NCBI GenBank assembly: GCA_029168955.1
Contig: JAPDOI010001498.1
Coordinates: forward strand, 1-64,000
DNA: 64,000 nt
Direction of reading: 5' to 3'
From: Aplectana chamaeleonis
Lineage: Eukaryota; Nematoda; Chromadorea; Rhabditida; Cosmocercidae
The notes beneath the pieces are model-generated. The model ran no database searches. It saw nothing but the letters and a program-made list of their open reading frames with translations, and was not told the DNA's origin. Positions 22,060 through 31,735 of the stretch are shown one piece after another. Position 1 is the stretch's first letter. Each line of letters opens with the position of its first letter. A program made the position numbers and the translations under genes.

Positions 22060-22365
22060 GTTAAATCACGTCGACTGGTGGTTTTAGATGTTTATTGGGA
22101 GAGTAGTCTCTCCAAACCGACCAGTTATGACAATGAATCCTGTACAACGAAAGGCCTCGCCTTAAAAAGGCGGAGGGCGGGGTCAATTGATAGAAGCACG
22201 CGCTGCGACGGGATAGTACAGCGGCAGGCATAGGGTGGCGAGGGAGGCGAGAGTGATTTCCTCGCGTCCCTGCCTCTACGCCGATTGATCGACAGAACAA
22301 CAACTGACCAAACGAGAGGAAGGAAATAGACTAGCAAGAACCTAAAAGGAGTCATAACGCTGATT
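22060..22365 (-). repeat. Dispersed repeat related to 6,118-6,508
   Basis: On the minus strand it carries GGAGAGACTACTCTCC immediately before AATAAA, and a GCC...CTTTTTAAGGCG block. The 6.1-kb copy has the same stem with a different loop (GGAGAGGTGACTCTCC). The hairpin has histone-like geometry (6-bp stem, 4-nt loop) but not the histone consensus. The 80-aa minus-strand frame is not conserved in character between the two copies. Confidence 0.4.
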
Positions 22366-22499
22366 ACTGCCTATGAAGTGAATGTTAACAAACAGTACAG
22401 TAATGGTGACGCCTAGGGAAGCATTTCGCTCTACAATAGCAGCAATTTCAGCACATTATAACCTACACTACTTAACAGTTATGACCTCTCAAGGTACGC

Positions 22500-22910
22500 A
22501 AAAACGTTCTCCAGTACCGCCTCCGCTTCCGCCTCCGCCTCCTCCTCCGTCCGTCGAATTTTATTTCTTTGGAAGGTGTGGACCAAATCGCTTGAAAATT
22601 TGTGACTAGAGATAACCTGCCACAGGAATGCCGAAAATAATTGGCAGAACTCACCATAAAGACTTCTTGGCTCCTAAATCTGAGAGTTTTGGCCGAGATA
22701 TAGCCGCGAAATAGCCCACCAGGCAACGCAGCGGCTCCTGGTGGGCTACTTAGCGGCTACTTGTCGGTAATTTCGCGACCAATGCTCGGCTGCGACCAGT
22801 TTACCCGCGAAATAACCGAGAAATAGCTCATCAGGAGCCGCTGAGGAGTCTGGTGGGCTATTCCTCGGCTATTTCTCGGCTATTTCCCGGCAACTGGTAG
22901 TCTTCACGCA
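22500..22910. repeat. Low-complexity CCGCCT run and CGGCTATTTC repeats
   Basis: A CCTCCGCTTCCGCCTCCGCC-type run lies near 22,519-22,552. At about 22,700-22,890 there are degenerate inverted and direct copies of GCGAAATAGCC/GGCTATTTCTCGG around CCTGGTGGGCTA. A similar CGGCTATTTCG-rich block is at 24,575-24,775. Confidence 0.5.
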
Positions 22911-23260
22911 GCCACCAATCTGGAAATGAGGCGGCGAACTTCTATTACCGGTCTTACCTACATTGACAGTTAACGATACCGCCAATCATAACTGTTGTCA
23001 TGTGTTCCGTAAAAAGACGTCCAAAGACAATATTGAGGTCTCTTTGCGTATGGCTCCCAAACTCACAAATGAAGCCAAACATCAGAAGACATTTCTAGTT
23101 GAACCGCCACACAGGGCTTATATCCATCAAGGCTAGGGCTGTGCGAAAATCTTTTCGATAATTTTTGGAAATGGAAGGAAAACGCTCAAAACGCAGGAAA
23201 GGGGAAACGGAAAAGATCAGAAAGGTTGTGGATTTTCTCGTTTCCACGTTTCGTCGCTGC

Positions 23261-23745
23261 TTAAAGGCACAGGACACCCAGCAAAATTATTTCCAGATTT
23301 TTGTGCTTATCTTGGAGAGAGTCACACGCTGATCACAGTGGTATCACTGAAATCGTCCAAGACCCCCTTTGAACAGAGTTATGGCTCTTCAAAGATGCCT
23401 AGATTTTGAGGGTGAAAAATTGGTGGATGAGTTGTCTCAGGCCTGTATTTCTCTTCATTTGCAATCGTTGCGGGAGAGAAAGCCAGGATAAGGAGACAGT
23501 CCGGTAATGGACTGAAGAACGACGACTTGTTAGAAGTCACACACCCATCGAGCCGCTTTCGAGTTCGAAAATCTGTAAGGGGGTCGGGCCTGTGGTGGTG
23601 AGCGAAGGGGGTCGGGCCTGTGGTGGTCGCTTATATCTCGCTCATTTGGAGGAAATGAGATCTGGCATTTGGCACGTGTTATACAGGAGTAAAAAAAATT
23701 TAAAAAAAATCAAAATTCATATCTGAGGGTGTACTGTGCCTTTAA
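23261..23745. mobile_element. TTAA element (477 bp)
   Basis: The element spans 23265-23741, flanked by TTAA on both sides. It begins AGGCACAGGACACCCAG and ends CTGAGGGTGTACTGTGCCT. Its termini match the family of the PLE-inserted element at 2992-3490. It contains a direct repeat of GGGGGTCGGGCCTGTGGTGG near 23,579-23,628. Confidence 0.82.
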
Positions 23746-23825
23746 GGCTTGCAGATCTCATTCGATAGCCTACGGTTATAATCAGATGTAAACAGATGTG
23801 AACTGATAAAATGTAAGAAGAATGT

Positions 23826-24036
23826 TGCAAAACTAGTTGGAGGGGCACTCAAGATTCAATTAAAAAATCAATGATACCACTTTCAGAAATGGAAGTACGT
23901 GAAAACTTTCCATGGGAGTTTCCATGAAAACAATGACTCATGCCGCCGTCAGGCATCTGATATCAGCAGAAATTATCTTTTTCATGCATGAGTCATTTCA
24001 TATTTTCGAGTGCCCCCCCCCCTAACTAGTTTTGCA
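23826..24036. mobile_element. Small fold-back element (211 bp)
   Basis: It begins TGCAAAACTAGTTGGAGGGG and ends in the near reverse complement (CCCCCCTAACTAGTTTTGCA). Inner arms also pair (AATGACTCATG against CATGAGTCATT). It has no coding content. Confidence 0.65.
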
Positions 24037-24528
24037 CCGGAAGTAATCGTAGGTAACAAGCCATTCCGTACCTTGTCTGGGAATTGAATGTGAAGCCATC
24101 AATATTGACAATGGCTTGAGCCTTCACTATATGCATGCCAAATTAAACAGCTAACTCCATGTTCCTCTGAGAAGAAACATTCTGGTAGTCAGAGGAGAGA
24201 ATTAGAGAAATTTGAGGCGTGTATACTATAAAATACGCCGATATCCTGCTATCCGAGCTTATGAGAGTCCCACTGTGAATAGATCCATGATGCTTCAAAA
24301 CCCCATCAGATTGTGTATCGAAGAATCATTTCGGCTGACTCGAATCGTCGTATGTGACTATTCTGCCTGGTTGATCTTCGCCCGGTACGCCTACAAGAAT
24401 ACGCCCATGTAAAGGGATGCAGTAATATTGGGTGATCAAGAAACTGGATTTTATCCGTAATATTCCGGAGTAGGGCACGGCTCAGCAGCATTAAGAAGTT
24501 CGCCATCGCATAGACCGCACATACATCA

Positions 24529-24780
24529 ACTAAGCTAAACTAAACTAAACTAAACTGAATCCAAGCAGGCCAAATATTTGGCGGCTATTTTGCGGCTATT
24601 TCGTGGAGAGAATTATTTGGCAGCTATTTCGCGGCCAGCATTAAATTGTGGCTCTTTCGCGGCTACATATTTTGCGGTTATATCGCAGCGAGGATTATTT
24701 GGCGGCTATTACGCGGCTATTACGCGACCAGCAGGCATTTCGCGGCTATTTGGCGGCTATTTCTCGGCCAAAACTCACAG
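24529..24780. repeat. CTAAA microsatellite and degenerate CGGCTATT repeat
   Basis: About five copies of CTAAA end near 24,557. After a short gap, GGCGGCTATTTTGCGGCTAT-type units continue to about 24,775. The open frames here are periodic low-complexity sequence. Confidence 0.6.
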
Positions 24781-24884
24781 ACAAACTCAGAAACCGGCCT
24801 GTCAAGATTAGTTTATAAAAATGACGGGTTTTTCGTTATCAGTCATTGTTTTCTTGGAGACTCCATATAAATACCTTGATCTCC

Positions 24885-25609
24885 TCAGGCAATCCATCGC
24901 TCCGAGCGGGACCGGCTCCTCCCAATTATGACGTCATCGCCCGGACAGCGGCCGAGGGGCCAACTGGCACCGCGGTCCCTGTGCGGTGCCAGTTCGCCCC
25001 TCGGTCGCTCTCCGGTCGCTCTCGGAGCCACAGCGGTGCCATCGCCAGAGATAGAGAGACGCGGGATTGGTTGTTCTTTGAGTGATAACGTTCGAGCCAC
25101 GTTATCACTCAGAGAACAACCAATCCTGCGGGTATAAAAGGCGGCTCGCCTCGTGTAGACGGGTAGTTGGCCTTTCGAGGCCAGTCTTGAGAGGTGAACT
25201 CGGATCACTCTCAGGATGACAATTTTCGGCGGCCGAGGGGATTCCTCATGGCCCGCGGTGGGGAAGGCTTCCTCATTGCGGACCATGCTGGGATGGTATC
25301 CTTGTTGCAGCCTGTGGCAGGATTAACCTCCTGATCCGCAGGCTGTAACAGGTACCTTATCCTCTTAACAGGCTTAATCCTCTCCAGAAGAGGCGGAAAT
25401 AAAGAAAAAATAGCAATTAAGAAATTTTTGAAAATCGCCCGAACAGAGACCGCAGTGCCAGTTGGGACCGAAGATCGCTCCGAGCGATACTGCTGTGGCC
25501 CGGAGAGCGGCTGCTGTGGCCCGAGTAGATGGCTAATTTTCGCTCGGAGCGGAGAGGCAGCGCCGCTCGAGTAGCTCTCCGGTACCGCTCGGAGCGATGG
25601 TTTGCCTGA
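24885..25609 (+). mobile_element. 725-bp terminal-inverted-repeat element carrying a promoter-like region
   Basis: The ends are inverted: TCAGGCAATCCATCGCTCCG against the complement of CGGAGCGATGGTTTGCCTGA. The centre has a near-perfect 27-bp hairpin (25064-25090 with 25100-25126, 26 of 27 pairs, 9-nt loop) whose arms include ATTGG/CCAAT. TATAAAAG follows at 25133-25140. An AATAAAG lies near 25,397. A second inverted piece, CTGGCACCGCGG...GTGCGGTGCCAG, lies near 24,964-24,992. It could be a nonautonomous DNA element, or an LTR-like regulatory piece of the adjacent PLE/minisatellite unit. It starts and ends without coding sequence that I recognise. Confidence 0.6.
25064..25140 (+). promoter_or_regulatory. 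Hairpin with CCAAT arms followed by TATA box
   Basis: The hairpin ends 6 bp before TATAAAAG. The box arrangement (inverted ATTGG and CCAAT, then TATA) is promoter-like for transcription to the right, toward the repeat-endonuclease frame that starts about 640 bp downstream. This is inferred from motifs only. Confidence 0.4.
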
Positions 25610-25769
25610 GTCTAGGGTGGTGTATTCTAAGCGTCCGGATCGGAAGAGGACGCTGTGCGGGAGGGATGTTTTTGAGCGCGGCGCGTCTTTGTACCATGCG
25701 CACCAAAGACTAGAAGGCGTCGCAGGTTGCGCTGAAGTGTCGGCTATCTATGCGAGACCGCAATATGAG

Positions 25770-26325
25770 TATGTAGGACGTCATGGAATGTATGCAGGAT
25801 GCCCGTATTGGTGTGCAGGACAGCACGGGACGTGTGCAGTACCCCAGCAGTGCTGTGCAGTGCGTCGTAGAATGTGTGCAGGACCTCAGTAGGAGTGTGC
25901 AGGACACCACTAGGAATCTGCAGGACGTCGTAGAACGTGTGCAGGACCTCAATAGAGGTGTGCAGAACGTCGTAGAATGTGTGCACGACATGATGGGACG
26001 TGTACAGGACCCCACTAGAAATCTGCAGGACGTCATAGAACGTGTGCAGGAGCTCAGTAGGAGAGTGCAGGACATCATGGTACGTGTGCAGGACCCCAAT
26101 AGAGGTGTTCAGGACGTCGTAGAATGTGTGCAGGACATCATGAGACGTGCGCAGGACCCCACTAGGAATCTGCAGGACGTCGTAGAACGTGTGCAGGACC
26201 TCAGTAGGAGAGTGCAGGACATCATGGAACGTGTGCAGGACCCCAATAGAGGTGTTCGGGACGTCGTAGAATGTGTGCAGGTCCTCAGTAGGTGTGTGCA
26301 GGACATCATGGGACGTGTGCACGAA
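25770..26325 (+). repeat. 21/42-bp minisatellite, array 1 (coding-sense orientation)
   Basis: About 13 copies of a 42-bp unit are present, each made of two related 21-mers (GTGCAGGACCTCAGTAGGAG and GTGCAGGACATCATGGAAC types). It is the reverse complement of the array that fills 38.95-64.0 kb. In the plus frame the 21-mers read as seven-residue units and run on without a stop into the GIY-YIG domain. Confidence 0.9.
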
Positions 26326-26796
26326 TGGGAAAGTACTATATCTCTGGTGGCCATCCCGCCCAATAACTTAAAACGGCAATTAGCGCGGAATCGTCAATAT
26401 GATCGCGCATGTGTCACGCCACAGTGCGTCATTTGCCCATCGGGCAGAGAAGGTGACTGTATTGCTTCTGGGGTTATTTATCTGATCACATGTCAGAGCT
26501 GTGGCCAGGAATATATCGGTGAAACAGCCCGCCCACTGCATGTGCAGATCAAAGAGCACTTGGATGGGGAGGAAAAGGCGCGAATTAGTACTGCGCTGGG
26601 TTGCCACGGAGTTAATTACCATGACGGGAAAAATTTTGAGGTGAGAGTGGAGATAGTAGCGCGTGAGAGCAAAACAAGTGCGCGAAAAGCGCTCGAGGCA
26701 TTCTGGATCAATGCGAGGAACCCCAAGCTCAACCGGAAGGACAAGGGTATAAATATAACGCGGGAACTACAGCCCTGTATCAGACTAGCCTTCTGA
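25783..26796 (+). CDS. Repeat-GIY-YIG open frame (5'-truncated PLE copy 2 fused to minisatellite)
   Basis: This is a 337-residue open frame. Residues ~1-180 are seven-residue repeats of the type VQDLSRR, VQDIMER, VQDVVER, VQDPNRG, with V and L/I/V/P four residues in, as in a heptad pattern. From ~185 the PLE endonuclease follows: SLVAIPPNNLKRQLARNR, a Cys-rich part (CVTPQCVICPSGREGDC), GVIY, YIGETARP, VQIKEHL, a Glu in ALEAFWI and an Asn in NPKLNRKDKG. Compared with copy 1, the Arg expected before KEHL is Gln here, which may abolish catalysis. There is no reverse transcriptase. The junction is near 26,320. Most simply, a 5'-truncated PLE landed in the array and the frame stayed open by chance; a real fusion protein is possible but unproven. 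Confidence 0.55.
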   Translation: MECMQDARIGVQDSTGRVQYPSSAVQCVVECVQDLSRSVQDTTRNLQDVVERVQDLNRGVQNVVECVHDMMGRVQDPTRNLQDVIERVQELSRRVQDIMVRVQDPNRGVQDVVECVQDIMRRAQDPTRNLQDVVERVQDLSRRVQDIMERVQDPNRGVRDVVECVQVLSRCVQDIMGRVHEWESTISLVAIPPNNLKRQLARNRQYDRACVTPQCVICPSGREGDCIASGVIYLITCQSCGQEYIGETARPLHVQIKEHLDGEEKARISTALGCHGVNYHDGKNFEVRVEIVARESKTSARKALEAFWINARNPKLNRKDKGINITRELQPCIRLAF

Positions 26797-27056
26797 TTTG
26801 GGGTACTGCCGTCTGATATCTCGGTACCCCACCGTTTATCTACCGAATACCCTGATGTTCCACGGACTTTGAAAAGGTATGTCGCTCAGTTCCATGTATC
26901 CCAGCCATTTGCCTTGAAAAATTTGTCTTGAATTTCTGTGGGGTTTTGGCCGAGTAATTTTACACATAGATTCGACCTTTTTCAGACTCCGAAGAGGGCG
27001 AGACCGCCGAAACGTTAGTCTTTCAATAAAGCCATACTACCTCGTGCCTGCTACAA
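26320..27056 (+). mobile_element. Penelope-like retroelement, copy 2 (5'-truncated)
   Basis: The endonuclease domain and 3' tail of a PLE, better preserved than at 3.5-4.2 kb, with no frameshift to the stop at 26,796. The tail has AATAAAG near 27,025. The 5' side ends in the minisatellite. Confidence 0.82.
26980..27025 (+). ncRNA. Hammerhead-like motif in the 3' tail of PLE copy 2
   Basis: CCGAAGA, GGCG-AGAC-CGCC, GAAACGTTAGTC: the same layout as near 4,210-4,240. The stem II loop differs while the pairing is kept, and a possible two-pair stem III (AC...GT) is kept with different loops (GTTA here, GTAA there). The U of the CUGA core is C here, so cleavage by this copy is unlikely. Confidence 0.33.
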
Positions 27057-27199
27057 TCAAAGTATCAACTATTATCCTGATGCCGAGGTTTATCGAGAGT
27101 CGAACGTGGAGATTATTGACTCTGATAATTCATAGAGCGCCTGCCAAATCCATTTGCAACAATTTCACTACATTTAATGATTATGTTATCTGCATATCA

Positions 27200-28109
27200 T
27201 ACATAATAATAAACGGCTAGGAGTTGACCGGTGACCGTTGACCGTTGACCGGTGACCGTTGACCAGAGAATGTGCGGGACCCAGTTAGGAGTGTGCCTAG
27301 CGCCGGGGAGGGTGTACAGGAACCAACTGGGGTGCGGCGAGTGCCAAGAAAAGTGTGTTGGACCCAATTGGAAATGCGTCAAGCGCCGGAAAAAATGTGT
27401 TGGACCCAACTAGGTGTGCGCCGAGCGCCGGGTAAAGTGTGTGGGACCCAAAAATTAGTGCGCCGAGCGCCAAGAAAAGTGTGTTGGACCCAACTGAAAA
27501 TGCGTCAAGCGCCTGAAAAAAGTGTGTTGGACCCAACTAGGAGTGCGCCGAGCGCCGGCGAAAGTGTACGGGTTCCAACTGGAAGTGCGCCGAGCGCCGG
27601 GAAAAGTGTGTTGGACCCAACTAGGAGTGCGCCGAGCCCCGAGAATTGTATGTTGGACCCAACTACGAGTGCGCCGAGCCCCGAGAAACGTGTGTGGGAC
27701 CCAAAAGTGAGTGCGCCGAGCGCCGAGAAAAGTGTGTTGGACCCAACTAGGAGTGCGCCGAGCGCCGGCGATAGTGTACGGGACCCAACTGGGAGTGCGC
27801 CGAGCGCCGGGAAAAGTGTGTGGGACCCAACTGCAAATGCATCAAGCGCCGAAAAAAGTGTGTGGGACCCAACTGGGAGTGCGCAGAGCGCCGAGAAAAT
27901 CATACATAATAATAAACGGCTAAGAGTTGACCGGTGACCGTTGACCGTTGACCGGTGACCATTGAGCAGAGAATGTGCGGGACCCAGTTGGGAGTGTGCC
28001 GAGCGCCGGGGAGGGTGTACAGGACCCAACTGGGGTGCGCCGAGCGCCTAGAAAAGTGTGTTGCACCCAACTGGAAATGCGTCAAGCGCCGGAAAAAGTG
28101 TATTGGACC
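27200..28109 (+). repeat. 42-bp minisatellite, array 2, as two flank-plus-array units
   Basis: Units of 42 bp (GTGTGTTGGACCCAACTAGG, then AGTGCGCCGAGCGCCGGGAA) run 27,265-27,895 and again from 27,970. Each run is preceded by the same ~60-bp flank: ATACATAATAATAAACGGCT, then short GACCGTTGACCGGT repeats (27,205-27,265 and 27,900-27,968). The second run is cut at about 28,109 by a LINE and continues at 31,118. Confidence 0.88.
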
Positions 28110-31100
28110 CATCTCCGAACCTCTAACGTATTCGATTGCTTGCTGCGACTACGATGTAGTGGTGCTCACTGAAACCTGGCTCAAACCTTCAACTGAGTCC
28201 TCGACAGTTTTCGGGTTATCTTGTTCGAATTTTGACGTAATTAGATGCGACAGACCGCGTAAACGTGGTTGAGGAGTATTATTTCTCATAAAATCATTCC
28301 TATCCCACGAAATCATCTTTTCCGAATCTGTTCCTGACTCTCATGAAATATTATGCTGTGATATTTCTCTCGGCTCTTATATATTACGCCTTATAGGAGT
28401 TTGTCGCGCACCTTTTTGTCCTAATCCAAACAATCTGCAACTATTAAACACCATAAGTGATTTACTCGCTAATGATTCCTTCTCTGTTCTCACTGGCGAC
28501 CTTAATTATCCCGATATCTCTTGGCTAGGGAAATCCGCAAGTTCCAAGTCCCCCATGGATTTTCTCAATTTATGTGCCACTCACAACATTTGTCAACTTG
28601 TTACAGAACCCACAAGAGAAAACTATGTTTTAGATTTGGTGTTGACCAACAAAAAATCACTGGTTGAATGTCTTCAAATAAAGCCTCCCATTGGTACCAG
28701 TGATCACTACACCGTTGAGTTTCAAATGAAATCCCAATGAAGCTCAAAAAAGTTTCGGTGTGTCAGAGAATTCAGCAAAGCTGACTATGGTGCAATATTT
28801 CAGCATCTTCAGAGCATAGACTGGATAGGCTGTCTTTCTGCTCTAGACTCAGTGAACAGTATGTACGAAACTTTGTTTTCCGTTTTGAAACACTGTATTG
28901 ATACCTATGTTCCATGTACGAGAAAGCCGTTTCATCAATCTAAATGGCCAAATTATCTGATATCCCTGGCTAACATGAGAGAGAAATCTTGGAAAAAATC
29001 ACTTCTTTCTCCATCATTCACAAACAAACATCGATTTAGGGTTCTATCAAATAGGTTTTCAAAAAAACTCAGAAAGTTCTCTGCCTTTGTCGAAAGAAAA
29101 GTGATCGCTTCTGGGAAACCAAAGTCATTTTTCCGACTGCTCAATGCAAAATTCAAAAACAAGTCCTCAATACATGTTCTGACCGATAGCTCAGGTAATA
29201 AATATCGCACTGACTTGGAAAAGGCTGAAATACTTGCGCAAACCTTCGAGGATGCTTACAATAAGCCTAGCATGATCTCTACTGACAACGATCTTAATCG
29301 TGAAAAAACCAGAACGCTCGAATACCCTCAAATGCAAGACTCCATTTGGTTTCATCGTGATACTATTTTACAACATTTAGTAAAGTGGCCAAATTCTTAT
29401 TCACTAACCCCGGACCGTATTCCTCTTGTTTTTATTAAAAAGGTTGCGGCAGAAATTGTTGGTCCTCTTGAGATAATTTTCAACTTATGTTTTATGCGTG
29501 CTGAAATTCCCGAGAAGTGGACAGAATCTCTAGTAATTCCTCTCCCCAAAAAACCGCCTTTTAGTCAACCAATTAACTATCGTCCAATAAGCATTACATC
29601 CGTCTTCTGTCGAGTTTTTGAAAAAATACTCAAGAAAGCAGTCGTTGACCACCTTGACACGAACGGAATAATTCCAAACGAACAACATGGGTTTCGTAAA
29701 GGAGGTTCCACGACAACTTTAATGTTAGATGCATTGAACGATTGGACTCAATTCATCGATCAGAAACACTCAGTTGATGTCGTATATTTCGATTTTGAGA
29801 AGGCTTTCGATAAGGTGCCACACGGAAGGCTCATTGGGCAGCTAGAGATCATTGGGCTACATCCTGGAATAGTCCGCTGGCTCGAAGCATTTCTGACTCA
29901 TCGGAACTTTCGTGTTGACATTAGAGGCCAACTATCTTCCCCTAGGATAGCGAAAAGTGGTGTCCCTCAGGAATCAGTCCTGTCTCCCATTCTGTTTAAT
30001 GTGTACACAAGAAAAATTCCGAGCATCATAAGCGCCCTTGGAGTCACATGCAAAGCCTATGCAGATGACTTGAAAATCTACAAATGTATCCAGAGTCAAG
30101 AAGATATTCAATCAATACAGACGGCCATCAGTTCCATCTATGAATGGTCACAGCAATGGAATCTCCCCCTCGCAAAACAGAAAACGAAAATTCTTAATAG
30201 GGGTAAAAATAATGGAAGAGCTGCATACATCATTGATGGCGTTCAAATTTCACCGGTAACTGAAATTCGGGACCTCGGTTTCTAAATATCGGAGAATCTT
30301 GATTCCGATACACGCTGCGAAAATGTTGCAGGTAATGCTATGCGTAAAGTATGTAACCTCTACAGGTGTTTGTCTACTACAGATCCCAAAACCCTTTTAA
30401 AAGCCTATAAAATCTACATTAGACCGATTTTAGAATACGGAACTACCGTATTTTATCCAGTAAAACAAAACATACTGTCATGCTAGAAAAAGTTCAAAAT
30501 AGTTTCACAAGAAAATTATTTTTTAGGGTTGGTAAATTCACTTATGACTCAATACCCCTTATCAAGAACGAAACTCAGAGCTTGGCATTGAATCACTCTC
30601 TCGTAGAAGAAAGAAACAAGACTTAGTCACATCTTATAAAATCCTCCATAACCTAGTTCATCTTGACAAAAACAAATTTTTCCCTCTTAGGCGGTCGATT
30701 ACACGAGGCCCCACACTAAAACTCCAAATACCTCGAGCCAGGTCTTCTCTGAGGGCCAACTCCTTCGTCTGTCGTGCCGGTTCCGAATACGTTAAGCTTA
30801 GTAAGCGTTTTCAGATTCCCAGCACACTACCTGGTTTCCTAAGCGTTGCAAACAGGTTTCTGTCAGACAATTAAGTTTGCCGTATCAGTCTTTGGTTCCC
30901 TTTTTTTCCTGCGTAGTTTTTACCTTTTTTTGTTTTTTTTTACTCTTCACATTTTTTCCGTTGTGTCTGTTTGAAAGATCGCAAGTTTACACAGACTATT
31001 GCCTATGTTCTATCGTTTTGTTTGAACGTTCGCTTTGCCATCACTCGTTTATATATTCGACTACCTTCACATAAGTATACCTTATGTAATAAACATGAAC

Positions 31101-31117
31101 ATGAACATGAACAAGAA
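28110..31117 (+). mobile_element. CR1/Jockey-like LINE inserted in the minisatellite
   Basis: A 5'-truncated non-LTR retrotransposon of about 3.0 kb. It has an endonuclease part, a reverse transcriptase, a degraded C-terminus and a 3' end of ATGAAC repeats (AAACATGAACATGAACATGA near 31,092). The 42-bp array stops at its left end and resumes at its right end, so the LINE is younger than the array. Confidence 0.85.
28115..30872 (+). pseudogene. LINE ORF2: endonuclease and reverse transcriptase (nonsense and frameshift mutations)
   Basis: The N-terminal apurinic endonuclease fold is visible: DVVVLTETWL, then after a TGA (near 28,272) GVLFLIKSF, VLTGDLNYPDISW, and LDLVLTN...GTSDHYTVEF. A further TGA lies at 28738-28740. 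The reverse transcriptase has SLVIPLPKK, NYRPISITSV, NEQHGFRKGGSTTT, FDFEKAFDKVPHGRL, SGVPQESVLSPILFNVY, and YADD in CKAYADDLKIYK (near 30,058). TAA follows at about 30,283, then shifted fragments (RPILEYGTTVFYP). The catalytic Asp residues remain, but at least three stops and later frameshifts make it nonfunctional. The RT type points to the CR1/Jockey group. Confidence 0.85.
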
Positions 31118-31735
31118 GTGCTCCGAGCGCGGGCGAAAGTGTACGGGACCCAACTGTGAGTGCGTCGAGCGCCGGGAAAAGTGTGTGGGACCCAACTGGA
31201 AATGCGTCAAGCACGGGAAGAAGCGTGTTGGACCCAACTAGGAGTGCTCCGAGCGCCGGCGAGAGTGTACGGGACCCAACTGGGGGTGCTTCTGGCGTCT
31301 GGAAAAGTGTGTTGGACCCAACTTGGAGTGCACTGAGCGCCGTATAAAGTGTACGGTACCAACTGGGAGTGCGCCGAGAGCCAAGAAAGTTTGTTGGACC
31401 CAAATGGGAAAAGTCTGTTGTACCTAACTGGGAATGCGTGTACCCAACTGGGAATGTGAAGAAAGTGTGTTGGACCTAACTTGGATCGCGCTGAGCGCCG
31501 AAGAAAGTGTAGGGACACAAGCGACAGTGCGCTGAGCGCCGGAGAATGTGTGTGGGACCCAATTGAGGGTGCGTGGGGGGAAGTGTGCGGGACCCAAGAG
31601 GGAGTGCGCTAAGCGCCAGGGTAAGTGTGTGTGAGAGTGGGACCCAAATGTGAGTGGGCCGAGCCCCGGGAAAAGTGTGTTGGACCCAACTGTAAGTGCG
31701 CCGACGCAGTGGAAAGTGTGTGGGACCGGATTGGG
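31118..31735 (+). repeat. 42-bp minisatellite, array 3 (continuation of array 2)
   Basis: Roughly 14 units of the same family (GTGTACGGGACCCAACTGGG, then GGTGCTTCTGGCGTCTGGAA), increasingly degenerate to the right. The first unit begins inside the consensus at AGTGCTCCGAGCG, as expected for an array interrupted by the LINE. Confidence 0.85.

Noticed and set aside
22062..22120. Histone 3' stem-loop
   Set aside because: The 6-bp stem and 4-nt loop fit the geometry, but the GGAGAG stem is not the GGYYYU consensus, AATAAA follows, and no histone frame is nearby.
31092..31117. ATGAAC repeats as a telomere-like repeat
   Set aside because: Nematode telomeres are TTAGGC. This short run is the LINE 3' tail.
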